Positions 11,667 to 21,650 of a stretch of DNA of 64,000 bases are shown here, piece after piece. How positions within the stretch are numbered: position 1 is the first letter of the stretch; each line of letters opens with the position of its first letter. The notes below the pieces were generated by a model, which made no database searches, was not told the origin of the DNA, and was given only the letters and a program-made list of their open reading frames with translations. The translations under genes and the position numbers were made by a program. Origin of the DNA: Pinguiococcus pyrenoidosus. Taxonomy: Eukaryota; Sar; Pinguiophyceae; Pinguiochrysidales; Pinguiochrysidaceae. Location: NCBI GenBank assembly GCA_019677205.1, contig JAAMXY010001049.1, positions 1-64,000 of the forward strand, written 5' to 3'.

Positions 11667-13190
11667 ATGACGCGAAGAGAGCCCATACGGGTGCGGTACC
11701 CTCCCTCAAGTACCGATGAGAAGGAGAGCGCCAGCGAGGAGTCCTTCGCGGCGGCCGCTGACGACGAAAGCGTCCGAGAACTGACTTGGCTGCTTCACGC
11801 GGGGGGTAATGCTGCGGATTTCGTGGCCAAATGTGGCATTTTCCCAGTTTTCGCTCTTACGCTCCGTTTTCGAAAGAGGCGCCAGTGCGAAGGATTGCGC
11901 TAAATGCCGTGGAGGGGCTGGCCAGCACCCGAGAGGGGCGTTTGCAGCTGATTTCCGCGGATTGTCTCAACACGCTGTTCGATCTTGTGGGAGACGACGC
12001 CGCCGGCGGCTTGGCGATCTCCGCTCTCAACCGGCTGGCCAGGGACGAGGACATTGCCACCCAGTTCCCCGTGTCCAGACTCATGAGACTCCTCGGAACG
12101 CGCGTGAGCGAGGCCGCTTTCCCGTTCCGAAAGGTAGATATGTTCGCTGATGCGATCTTTGCGGCAATCGCCAACATCGAGCAATGGACCTGAAACGACG
12201 AAACCCAAAACTGCTGCCAGGAATTGCTCGTGCTGTTCTGCAATGTCTGCCGCTTTGTGACCGTGGTTGAGCGATGGGGCTTTGCAGACAAGTTGGACTT
12301 CCATAGCCTTTTGAAGTTGGCAACCTGCGAGGGGTCACTGCGCCAAGTGGTGGTAAGGAGACGTGCTACGCTCTCCTTGTGTCTTGTGTCCTTGTGTCTT
12401 GTGCCCCTTGTGAGGTGATCCTGATTCCTTTGGGTCTACTTTTCCTCCTTCCTTTCTCTTGCCACTGATTCAGGAGCACCTTCCTGAAGACGACGTTGAG
12501 GAGCTTCCGGAGGAGGGAAACATAGATCAGAGCCAGGTGGTCGACCAACCTTCCGAGCGAGACGAGTTTGACCCGCTGCTGGTGGCGGTGGCGAATCTCT
12601 GCGGCGAGTATCGATGTCAGCGCCGCATGCTAGGTCTCCTGCGAAGCAATTCTCCGGTTCTGCAACTCGCGATCACGCAGCTGCAATCGGAAGGCCTGCA
12701 ACGCGGGATGGGCGCTGCTCTGCTTGTGCACAACATCTTCTCTGTTCCGCCCAACGGCCCAAAGGGAGTCAGGGGCCAGCCGAGCGATGCTCACTTGCTG
12801 CTGCTCGCTCGCGCACTCGAAGGTGGAGAAGGGATGCTAGAACAGGCCGCGGAGAGGCTCCGAGGCAGAATGCCAGTGGTATCCGAGGGGCTCGCGGAAC
12901 TGGCGAAGGCATTGCGGGCGTCCGCGGGCAGTTTCGAGAACCGTGAGATAGTCGACGCCCAGGTGACGTCCGAAGCCGTCTCCGACAATACGCGGGAGGA
13001 CGCCAGGGCTGCGTTCATTGAAGACCCCGGCGTCGCCATTGGCGGCAGCGGGTTGTCGCGCTATGATCTGGAGTCCCAGGGGAAGACCAGGCTGCCCAAA
13101 GCTCGCCGGCAGCCTGGCACAGTGCTCGGGCAAGGCGCAGGCAAAGATAGAGAAGAGAAGGCGCCGCACCTGCTGGCGGATCCAAAGTAG
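11667..13190 (+). CDS. ARM/HEAT-like helical repeat protein
   Basis: Exons 11667-11805, 11877-12133, 12221-12352 and 12474-13190 (414 aa); phases agree, introns about 71-121 nt. The sequence is built of leucine/alanine-rich helical repeats in the style of armadillo or HEAT proteins, for example RRIALNAVEGLASTREGRLQ, GGLAISALNRLARDEDIATQ and LLVAVANLCGEYRCQRRML. An acidic linker (PEDDVEELPEEG) splits the repeats. The C terminus is basic and low complexity. ARM-type folds usually scaffold protein interactions; no specific orthologue was recognised. No signal peptide or membrane segment. Confidence 0.7.
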
Positions 13191-13380
13191 GGGCTAGGCG
13201 TCGGGGTGGCGGGTACCGACCAGTCTTGTGGGTCAAACGAGGCGGAGTCCACAACGTTGTAAAAGAAAAGACGTCGGCTTCTCTACGTTATTCGCCTTCT
13301 CTTGTTCCTCTCCCGCTCTATCTTCTCTGTCTGGCTGCGGCGGACTCCTGCCATTTCTTGAGGCCTGGTCCCACGCCGCG

Positions 13381-14322
13381 CTACATCAGCTGGTTGAAGG
13401 GGATGGAGAAGCCCGTTTGGTTTGGCGCGTTGGGGAATCTCGGGTTGAAGTCCTTCTTGATTCCTTTGACGGAGTACTCTGACGTCATGAGGTGTGCCAA
13501 CAGCAGCCCAAGGACGGGGTCGTACGGGGCGTGCGTCTTGACCACCTTGTCTCCCTCTTTCGTCATGCCGTCCCGCTCGATGGTGACCTCAAACAGCTGC
13601 GTGGAGCAGAAGTTGGGCGCATCGTCGTAGGTGTCGCCGGCGACTCGCCACTCGTCGATGACTTCGCCATCCGCCTTGGTGAGCTGGAAGTCGATGCAGT
13701 CGACGAACTCGAACACGTCCTTCTGCCATCCCTCATCTTTCTTGTCGTACGTGGCCACCGCCGCGCCCGCCGCGTAGATCTTCAGCCACAGATGCTCGGA
13801 GCCCATGAGCTCCGACTCGGCCCGCGTCGGGCCGGGCGTGATACGGGCCTGCGTGTTGAGCTGCCACTTCTTGATGCGCGTCTTGTCGGCGCCGCGATCC
13901 ATCCTCTTGGCCTTCCGCACGTAGTGCATGTCCTCCGAGTGCGGCTTGGCCTGCGACTGGCCGCTGAACAGCGACTGCAACATCAGGCCCAGGCCGCTGG
14001 TGTCCCCAATCCCTCGGGCCTCGGTCTCCTCGAAGCCAGGAGAGCCCTTGAACACGGCCTTGTACAGCACTTGGCCTTGCTTGGGCTTCTCCTCGTTGAG
14101 GCGCACGTAGTTCTCCACCTCGATGATCGCGTCGCTGCGGCTCTTGCCGCTGTTGATGAACAGCCAGCGGTCGATCTCCGGGTTGGGGTGCTCTCCGCGC
14201 AGCACCTCGTAGTCGTCGTTAAACATGCTCAAGTCCCGGATGGTGAACACCGCCTCATCTTCGTAGCCAGGATCCGGGATGATCTGCTCCGGCACAGCGG
14301 GAGTGGACTCGCAGCAGCCCAT
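13381..14322 (-). CDS. Dually lipidated (MGCCES) protein, possible tubby/LURP-like fold
   Basis: Single-exon gene of 313 aa. The N terminus MGCCESTP is a strong N-myristoylation signal (Gly2, Ser6) with two adjacent Cys for palmitoylation, so membrane anchoring on the cytosolic face is likely. The rest has no transmembrane segment. It contains DRWLFINSGKSRSDAIIEVE, then VLYKAVFKGSPG, then EHLWLKIYAAGAAVATYD, and a helical C terminus YDPVLGLLLAHLMTSE. The strand-rich body ending in a hydrophobic helix resembles tubby/LURP-one-type folds, but this is a weak inference and the family is otherwise not recognised. Confidence 0.8.
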   Translation of the reverse strand: MGCCESTPAVPEQIIPDPGYEDEAVFTIRDLSMFNDDYEVLRGEHPNPEIDRWLFINSGKSRSDAIIEVENYVRLNEEKPKQGQVLYKAVFKGSPGFEETEARGIGDTSGLGLMLQSLFSGQSQAKPHSEDMHYVRKAKRMDRGADKTRIKKWQLNTQARITPGPTRAESELMGSEHLWLKIYAAGAAVATYDKKDEGWQKDVFEFVDCIDFQLTKADGEVIDEWRVAGDTYDDAPNFCSTQLFEVTIERDGMTKEGDKVVKTHAPYDPVLGLLLAHLMTSEYSVKGIKKDFNPRFPNAPNQTGFSIPFNQLM

Positions 14323-14719
14323 GGCGGGTACCCTGCGGTTTGAATTCGGGGGGGAAATGGGCGGTCTGAAGCGTTCGAGGGATTCACAGAGGGAAAAAAG
14401 GCGCGAAAAATGTGGCGTTCAGATCCATCGCATCAACTTTGTGTAACGCTTCTTTGCTACCGCTAAACACTGGTCGGATTGGAAACGATCTGCGACTGGA
14501 ATCTCTCGCGCTGTGAAATCAGCCAGCCCATTGGCTGAAGCACATGACGGACGTCGGCGCTGATTGTCTTATGCCGGGATAACAAGGTTGAATGCGCCAA
14601 CCAATCTGCATCCCGATTCTTATTACCATTCTCCGAGGGCGAGCGGAGAGTCAGCTGATATCCAAAGAGATCGGCGCGCAGAAGTCTGCGCCGCGCAAAA
14701 GGGCAGAATTTGGCGCAGT
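14323..14719. other. Divergent promoter region
   Basis: Separates the starts of the MGCCES gene (minus) and the RabGGTase gene (plus). It contains an ATTGG near 14477 and the opposite CCAAT near 14600. No coding feature supported. Confidence 0.4.
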
Positions 14720-16123
14720 ATGCATAACGTGAGCAAGGCGTCCTGGCGCAATCGCAGCGAGGAGGAGCTGGCGAAGCTGCAGGAGAAGAGCAAGCTGTAC
14801 AGGCGCCTGGAGTCCACCATTTTTGACCTGCGCGACAAAGGTGCGCATGGTTTTGCGCCGTTTGAGCTGCGTTGTGCGTCGTTCCCACGAGGTTTCTTTC
14901 TGGTGCCAAGGGACTTTTACGAGCGCTGCAAAGGACTTGACCGCGCAGCTCCTGAGGGTCAACCCGGATAACTACTCCGTGTGGAACTACAGGCGGCAGA
15001 TCCTCTTCGCATCCGGCGAAACTGCGCCGGAGTCGTGGAAAGCGCCGCCGGACGTCGCTCAAGAAGAGCTCGTGATGAGCGCGGAAGCCTTGAAGCGACA
15101 GCCAAAGTCGTATCCGGCATGGTGAGTCGAGAGCAACGTCGAATTCCGCGGCGAAGATACTGAAGAGGTCTGCGCAGGTATCACCGAAAGTGGATCTTGG
15201 ACCGCCTCGAGAGCGGCAGAGAGCGCACGTTGCAGAGCGAGCTTCAGCTCTGCGCAAGGTTTTTGGACCGGGACGAACGCAACTTTCACTGCTGGAAGTA
15301 TCGAAGGTATTTAAGAATCAGAGAGAGAGATGGGAGAGAGAATCGACAACAAGAGATGCAAAGGAAAGGATCTGACCATCCTCTCGTCGCCTTGGCGATG
15401 ATAGATATGTGGCGCATCTGGCCGGCGTCACGCCTGAGGAGAATTACGAGTATACTGAGGTACGTCGCGTGACCCAAGGGTGCACAACTTCGCCGCAGTA
15501 CTGCCTCATTCGCGTCCGCTGCGCCGCAGGATCGGCTGAACGCCAACTTCAGCAACTACTCCGCCTTTCACGAGCGATCTCGCATCCTCGCATCGCTCGC
15601 CGAGTATGGAGAAGACAAGATCAGTACCCTGCAGCAGGTAGACCGCCATCGCCAGAGTGCGTGGGTCTGATCGTTTGAGCGGACATAAATCGTGACGCTG
15701 CGGCGCCCTCGCCAGGAGCTGGACTTCGTGCAGCAGATCACGGTGACAGCGCCGGACGATCAGTCCGCGTGGTGGTACTATCGCTTTCTCCTGGCAGCCG
15801 TGACCGATGACGCGGATATTCCCATTGAGGAGAAGCTCAGGTTGCTGCGTCAAGAGGTTGGGCGGCTCAACGAGCTGGTGGAAGTTGAGCTGGAGTGCAA
15901 CGAGGACGATCCCTCGAATGTGGCCGCTGCGGGGAATGGGGAGAACGTGAAGTGGGCCTTGGTCATGCTCGCCCACGTGCTCACGTTGAGGATCGAGCTA
16001 GGCGAGAGCGAAGCGGCGTCCTCTTCGCAGCGGGTCAAGGAGGTGTACCACAGCCTGATCGAGATCGACGCGGACCACCAGCGGTACTACCAGAGTCGTT
16101 TGCGAAGCCTCGGGATGGAATAA
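14720..16123 (+). CDS. RABGGTA: Rab geranylgeranyltransferase alpha subunit
   Basis: Six exons: 14720-14840, 14911-15121, 15178-15306, 15405-15459, 15530-15637 and 15716-16123 (343 aa); all phases agree, introns 56-98 nt. Alpha subunit of the enzyme that geranylgeranylates Rab GTPases together with the beta subunit and REP. It carries the serial protein-prenyltransferase alpha (PPTA) repeats with their Trp signatures: NPDNYSVWNYRRQIL, YPAWYHRKWIL, NFHCWKYRRYVA, NFSNYSAFHERS and SAWWYYRFLL. Length fits the short protist/yeast (Bet4) form that lacks the Ig-like and LRR domains of animals. A cytosolic enzyme. Its stop is only 28 nt from the stop of the convergent RhoGAP gene. Confidence 0.92.
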
Positions 16124-16151
16124 GTCGATGTCCTTCTTCTGATTGCGTCAG

Positions 16152-17711
16152 CTACCTATTGCCGTTGTCCAGCTTGAACACGCCCGCGAGCTTCGCATGG
16201 ATGAGCAGGCCGACGTACGCCCTCTCGGCCCCAGTGTTGGCCGCGAAGATGATGGGATCGTCTGTCGGATTCTTGAGCAGGTTGGGTGCGAAGACCAGCG
16301 CGAGGTTCTCCACATCCATCTTTGTCACCGGCGAGGCCTTGCTCAGCTCGGCGAGGAAGGAAACTATTGTGTGCACGGTCATCCGGTTCGCGGGAAGCAG
16401 CTTGGACATCACGGCCGCCGCCTCCTCTCGGCTGCCCTCCCGCTGCCCGATCTTTACGCAGTCGTCGTAGACGCTGAAGGGAATGATGGGCTCCTTCATC
16501 GACCGCAGCAGCTGCTTGAGCAGGTCCGCAGGCACGAAGGGCGTCATTCGCCGGTTGCCACCGTTCTCGACCTTGGCGTCGACTTCGAGGAAGCTCAGGT
16601 CCATCCTCCCAACCAGGTTCCGGTACGTCTTGAGCGATTCTCCCTCCGCGGCGACGCGGAAGATCCCTTCTTCTCGTGCGCCACCGAGCTCCAGCACCGC
16701 TTCGCACAGGCCCGAGAGCACGATGGGGCAGGACAGCTCGCGAGAGAGCATGCCCGGCACGGGAGGGACCTCGGGGTGCAGCGCCACGCGCTCGAAGATC
16801 AGCATCTGCTCCAGCGTGCAGTTGGCGTAGAGATCCGGCGGTAAGTACGACTGCTTGATGAACTCCATGAGCTCCGGTGAGATCTCCGTCAGCGTGTTTC
16901 CCGGTGTCGCTTTCCAGCCCGCCTCGTGCGCCATGAGCACCGAGTACACGAGCAGCGAGAGAGCCCCCGAGGGCGACTGATCGAACTTCGTCTTGTCCAC
17001 GTGATTCAGGATGAACAGCCGAAGGTCCTTCTCGGGCGGCGCCACCTGGATCACCAAAGCGGCGAGCAACTCGAAGCCGCGGACCTCCGACTCGGGCCGC
17101 GGATTGCGGTTCGTCTGCTTGGCCAGCTGGCAGAAGCCCTCGCCACACATGTCGCCGTCGGCCGCCACCGTGTCGATGATGGTCCTGCGCAGCTCCGGGT
17201 CGCCGATCAAGCCTCGGCTGCTGCGCTCGTGGGCGTCGCCCATGTAGATCATGATGTTCTTGTTAAGCTTCTTCACCTCCGGTGCGCGCTCGGCAGGCAT
17301 GTGAGTCAGCGGCGCGCTGAGAAGGCGGTGGGAGAAGATGGTCAGGTCTCCCGCCTGCACCGCGCGCGTGAAGAGACCACCCTTGCGCTCGGCGAAGAAG
17401 CCCTCTGCGAAGCCCTCCGCGGCGAAGGCGTGGATCTGATCCTTGAGGGCGGAGTTCAAGGACACATTGTCGTCCGTCGCGAGCTGGTCCATGCTGTGCA
17501 TGCTCAGCAGGACGCCGCGCTTCTTCTGCCTCGAGATCCGCGCGGAGAGGCGCTTGGCGGACTCCTGAAGAGCCTTGTCCTCGGCGTCCTTCGCCGGCTG
17601 CTCGCTCTCGGCGCAGTTCGACACAGACGCCGTGCCCCGATGCCGCGGCGTCTTCACTTCTTCCCCCTCGTTCATGGAAAGGCGCAGCAGTTCGCTACCG
17701 GATGGAAACAC
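16152..17711 (-). CDS. MyTH4-RhoGAP protein
   Basis: Intronless, 519 aa. The C-terminal half (about residues 320-515) is a RhoGAP domain that stimulates GTP hydrolysis by Rho-family GTPases: arginine-finger motif EEGIFRVAAEG, then PADLLKQLLRSMKEPIIPF and the helix KMDVENLALVFAPNLLK. Before it lies a MyTH4-like domain (about 110-275): KKLNKNIMIYMGD, then GEGFCQLAKQTNRNPRPES and RGFELLAALVIQVAPPEKDL. The MyTH4 plus RhoGAP order matches ARHGAP39/Vilse-like proteins, which link microtubule or membrane scaffolds to Rho signalling. The N terminus is polar and basic. Start could be 17711 or the next Met (17675). Confidence 0.92.
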   Translation of the reverse strand: MFPSGSELLRLSMNEGEEVKTPRHRGTASVSNCAESEQPAKDAEDKALQESAKRLSARISRQKKRGVLLSMHSMDQLATDDNVSLNSALKDQIHAFAAEGFAEGFFAERKGGLFTRAVQAGDLTIFSHRLLSAPLTHMPAERAPEVKKLNKNIMIYMGDAHERSSRGLIGDPELRRTIIDTVAADGDMCGEGFCQLAKQTNRNPRPESEVRGFELLAALVIQVAPPEKDLRLFILNHVDKTKFDQSPSGALSLLVYSVLMAHEAGWKATPGNTLTEISPELMEFIKQSYLPPDLYANCTLEQMLIFERVALHPEVPPVPGMLSRELSCPIVLSGLCEAVLELGGAREEGIFRVAAEGESLKTYRNLVGRMDLSFLEVDAKVENGGNRRMTPFVPADLLKQLLRSMKEPIIPFSVYDDCVKIGQREGSREEAAAVMSKLLPANRMTVHTIVSFLAELSKASPVTKMDVENLALVFAPNLLKNPTDDPIIFAANTGAERAYVGLLIHAKLAGVFKLDNGNR

Positions 17712-17899
17712 CGAAAGGCGTGCTCATGAGTCCTTGAGGTGCCGTGGGTGAAATTCGGTTGCTGGTGCGGAGGAGGCTCGGTACCTGGGTCGCGTGCTCG
17801 AGAGGCGCCAGTCAGCGTCGCCGACAAGCGCGCTGGCCCGGGAGTTGCGCGGCGACAGCTTATCAGACGATTGTCCCGTGGTGGCGTTCTTCACTTTCT

Positions 17900-18580
17900 C
17901 TAGGGAGTTGGGCGTTGGGCGTTGGGCGTCAGCGTCGCTGGAGGTTTATCTTCTTCCTTCTCCAGTCTGCGCATCATCATTTTGGTACCGTTTTCGACGA
18001 TGATCAGCAACGCATGCGCGAAGGCGTCCCGCAGCTCCTCCGACTCCGCCCACAGGTCGATGTCCGGCACCTTGGACTCGCCGGTGATCACGGTGAAGGT
18101 GGCGGTGGCAAAGCTGTTGTTGGCAGCGTCCTGGTGGGGCCACCAGACTTCGTAAGTCGGGCTTCGGAGAAAGGACCCGTAGAAGCCCATGGATACCTTC
18201 TTCCGGTACTTCATGGGCGGCCGCTTCACCACCGCTTTGATCTGCAGCAGCGGGATGCTGTGGGACTTGGTGCGGCTCTTCTCGCCGCGCGCCCAGCAAA
18301 ACAGGCCCCGGTCGGGCTCCACGAACACCACGCGCGAGCCGTAGGATGACTCGTGCGCGAACTTCTTCTGCATGGCACAGCCCTGGCACAACAGATTGGT
18401 CGTGTGGCGCAGCGCCTCATCTTGCTCGCTGGCCAACGCCTGGGTTTGGTGCCGGCGGCAAGCCAAAGAGCAGAGGAGAAGGACATCCACCCAACGCATG
18501 AGTGTCGGTGCAGAAGGCACCAAATTCCCCAGTCAAGAATGCCTCACCTCCTTGGCTTCGCTTGTCAACCGCGGCACCAT
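17900..18580 (-). CDS. PH-like domain protein
   Basis: Two exons: 18548-18580 (MVPRLTSEAKE) and 17900-18439, 190 aa; frame is continuous across a 108-nt intron. The protein has a strand-rich core starting GSRVVFVEPDRGLFCWARG, a basic linker (VVKRPPMKYRKKV), FTVITGESK and a final amphipathic helix ESEELRDAFAHALLIIVENG. This is the layout of a pleckstrin-homology domain (seven strands plus C-terminal helix), here with a longer loop. No catalytic domain; probably a lipid or protein adaptor. Family membership is by pattern, not a search. Confidence 0.6.
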
Positions 18581-19266
18581 GGTGGTGACGCCGTCCGCCG
18601 GCGACGGCGGTAGGGAGCTTTGGCTGCCGTGCGAAAAATCTTGCTTAAAGCAGAGTCATGGTGAACGGAAGCGAAGGATGTGCGCAACCAAGACTTACCT
18701 GCGCACGAGGATCTTGCCTGGTCCGTTTCTCGTGCCCGTCATATCACGAGGTCCGCCGGAGAAGAACGACGACCGCGCGGCGTCCTGTTGACAAGGGTGA
18801 GGCCTGGGGTACCGGAAAGCTAGAGCCGCAGCAGCTAAGACGCACGCACCGGCCTCCGCGGAGACGTCAGGGGCGACGCGTGGTTGCTTCCGGTCGAGAG
18901 CGGCGCGTCGGACGGCAGGTGAGGCCCTTGCGGTCGCTCCCACTGGCTTTGATGCGTCAATCTCGAGTAGTAATACTTGTGACCTTTGGTGAAGCAAAGA
19001 GCTAGCTTGTTGGTTTCACTGAAGACCGATCAAACGACAACCCGAACTTCCGCACCAGAAGAGCTGATGATTGTGGTCCATCCGGGCGGCAGCGCTTCCG
19101 TATCTTCGGGACCTGCGAGGCCCAGTGACGCCGCTGCGGCGCCGTCATCGCCTTCGGCTGACGGGACGTCCCATTGCGAGAGGCCTGAGGTTTACGCCAG
19201 ATTGATACCGTAAGTCAATTTCTGCTCCAGCTCTGAAAACGCAGTCGCAAAGAAAACGAGACAGAA

Positions 19267-19317
<51 letters not shown>

Positions 19318-19389
19318 TACGCACACGCACATCAACATATACGTGGACACATACCTGTAGTGCGGTTGTAATAGTACACCTGCGCGCTT
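18581..19389. other. Intergenic region with AG microsatellite
   Basis: No convincing exon. An unsupported open frame exists on the minus strand (18695-18997) but has biased, low-complexity composition. Contains the (AG)n tract annotated separately. Confidence 0.4.
19267..19312. repeat. (AG)n microsatellite
   Basis: About 46 bases of nearly perfect AG dinucleotide with one AAA interruption. Confidence 0.9.
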
Positions 19390-19674
19390 CTAGAGACGCA
19401 GACGTCCCAACCGCTGCGAGAGAGTTAGACCTTGGCGCCGTGCTGCTGAGCCCGCATGTACGACGCACCTGGGCACCCGGTAGTCGATCTTGTGCAGAAA
19501 GCTGCTGGGAAAGTAGCCTTCCTGCTGCTTGTCGTCCACGCCGAACCACCACTCGGTGCCCTGGTCATTCAGCAGCTGCACCGTGGCGCCGCGGCGCAGC
19601 GGCAGCGCGTGCGCGTAGCCGCCGCCGTCGAAGTCCGCCAAGCAGATGGCCAGCACGCCTTTCCGCGACGCCAT
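19390..19674 (-). CDS. Small SH3-domain protein
   Basis: A 94-aa protein, almost entirely one SH3 domain. The diagnostic elements appear in order: LADFDGGGYAHALPLRRGA (ALYDY-like strand and RT loop), EWWFGVDD (the tandem Trp at the start of the third strand) and GYFPSSFLHKID (the GxFPxxYV end strand). SH3 domains bind proline-rich peptides; no partner can be named. The last 30 residues are basic and unstructured and could be replaced by a splice event. Confidence 0.7.
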   Translation of the reverse strand: MASRKGVLAICLADFDGGGYAHALPLRRGATVQLLNDQGTEWWFGVDDKQQEGYFPSSFLHKIDYRVPRCVVHAGSAARRQGLTLSQRLGRLRL

Positions 19675-20309
19675 CCTCAGGAGCTTAGCACGCTGTAGTA
19701 CGCGCGCGGTGGCGCGGCAGCGGCACGGTCGCGAGACTGCGGGGCGACGCCGCTACGCGACACGAGACGACACGGATCGCGCGGCAGTCATGAGACGTCT
19801 TCGGCAGCGGTAGGATGGAGGGACTTCGAGACGCAGCGGCAAGCGCGAAGAGAAGAGCGCGAGGCGGAGCGGCAGCGCTGTGGCGCCGTTCGGCCCGGGC
19901 GTTCCCGACAAGTGCAGAGGGACCGTTCACAAAGCGCTTTGTGCGCCGCTATGCGCGGTTCAGCTCCGGCTGTTCGCGAGTAGGAAAGGGGAAGGAAGAT
20001 GGAAGGGAAGCCTGCAAGGTGGGGATTGGTCCGCGTCCCAGACGTCGGCCCAATCGCGACTGGAACAGGAAGCAGTAGGGGTGCAAGCTTCAGGGCTCCG
20101 GAAACCGTCTCCGTCTGCAGAGGCCTTCTTTGCGAGGAGTGGATGTAAAGTGATACTAAAGTATGTCGAGAAGTACACACGAAGGTACCGCAATCCGTTA
20201 CCCTAGTACCAAATACCAAATCCGTGTACTGCGGCGCGGAGAATGCCTCGGAAAAGCCCTAAAAGCGCCGCAAAGCGCGTCTTCTAGGCGGTCGCTTCTG
20301 CTCGGAGCC
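19675..20309. other. Divergent promoter region
   Basis: Between the SH3 gene (minus) and the AKTIP-like gene (plus). It carries CCAAT near 20049 and an ATTGG near 20024; no gene recognised. Confidence 0.4.
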
Positions 20310-21454
20310 ATGGGCGAGGATCTGGATCCGAGCGCTGCGGGGAAGCGCATCAAGGCGTACAAGATTGCGGTGGAGTACCGCTACATGAAGGCGCATGCGC
20401 CCGGAGGTACCGAAGCGATTTGAACGCGTTGGCGTTGAAATCCGCCACCTGACGCCGTTGTACAGGCGTGTATGTCCTGCCGAGCTTCGAGGATATTCGC
20501 CGGTGGCATGGGGTCATCTTCGTGCGCCGCAGCCACTATGCGAACGGCATCTTCCGCTTCCGAATGGAGCTGCCGGAGGCCTACAACGACGAGGGCACTT
20601 GGCCCAGGATCTTCTTCACTGGAGAGGTGCGCACTGGCCATGAAGCGCAGAGGATTTGGTTGCACTTGGGAGTCCCCGGGGAGGTCGTCCCTTGACCTTT
20701 GGCTGGCTTCGCAGGTGTTCAATCCGCTGGTGGACCCCAGGACCGGAGAAGTGCAGCTGCAGTACTTCCTGCCCAAGTGGGACCCCACGCAGCACTTCGT
20801 CATCACGGCGCTCACCAGTCTGAAGAAGATCTTCTACTTCAAGCTGGACGTGCCGGAGGATCGGCTGGAGAGGTGGTACACGGATGCGAGCTGCTGCGTC
20901 AACCCGGAAGCGGCCAGGATGGCCAGGGAGGACCGAAGGAAGTTCCACGAGCAGATCCAAGACTGCGTCGTGGTGTCGCAGACGGAGATTCACATGCAAG
21001 TGCCGGAGAGTCCCTTGAACTTCCCGGCGAGGTCAGAGGAGGGCGAAGAGCTGATTGCGGGGCTGGCAATGGCGCTCTTCGATCAAAAATCTGGCAACAG
21101 GTGGGCGGCAGAGGCGACTCTTCTTGCACGGCATCTGAAGATGCTAGGGCATCTTCAACAGCTAGTGCATCTTCAACAGCTTCAACAGCTTCAACGACTT
21201 CAACAGCTTCAGCAACTGACCCGCTTTCCCTTGCCATTCCTTACCAATCATACAGAACAACGCGCCATGCCAAGAGCATTCTCGGCGCCGTCACGAATCC
21301 ACCCAAGCCGCCCTCTGCCGACGAAGTGCTGGCCGTGCGAATCCAGGAAACGACGGCGGATGAAATGACATCGGGCGCAGGATTAGGTATGTTTGGCGCC
21401 CTGCTTGGCGCGAAAATCAGTAGCTCTTCTCAACAAGTCTTTGGTCAGGGGTAG
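20310..21454 (+). CDS. AKTIP/FTS-like ubiquitin E2 variant (inactive)
   Basis: Exons 20310-20406, 20466-20626, 20715-21100 and 21256-21454 (280 aa); phases agree. A UBC-fold protein: YVLPSFEDIRRWHGVIFVRR and FRFRMELPEAYNDEGTWPRI give the first strands, then VFNPLVDPRTGEVQLQYFLP, where a true E2 would have HPNV and the catalytic Cys followed by Leu. No Cys occurs at that place, so this is an E2 variant. The VF-PLVDP-GE signature and the FPKW-like segment FLPKWDP are those of AKTIP/Fused toes, the FHF (FTS-Hook-FHIP) component linking endosomes to dynein. The C terminus (GAVTNPPKPPSADEVLAVRI) is poorly conserved. The last intron carries a nonamer repeat. Confidence 0.82.
21149..21217 (+). repeat. 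CTTCAACAG-type short tandem repeat within an intron
   Basis: Imperfect 9-base units (cttcaacag and variants) repeated about six times inside intron 21101-21255 of the AKTIP-like gene. In the exon-3 frame it would read as Leu-Gln runs without a stop. Confidence 0.7.
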
Positions 21455-21650
21455 AAACGCAGGACGCGATGTGGGAGCCGCAGCTACCGGCGTACTTTTG
21501 GACCACAGAGGAGGAGCAGGAGCAGCAAGAGCAAAGATGATTGTGTCTGGCAAGTCCCGTCCATCGAGATTGGATGCCAGCGAAGCTCTCATGACGCTTC
21601 AGCATGTAAGGGGAGATTCACTAGAAAGGCCCGGGGGAAACTCTGTACAG

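Noticed and set aside
13492..14343. 283-residue plus-strand frame
   Set aside because: Mirror of the MGCCES gene; Arg/Ala/His/Leu-rich composition.
18695..18997. Minus-strand frame of 100 residues
   Set aside because: Low-complexity Ala/Arg composition, no motif and no fitting splice partners.
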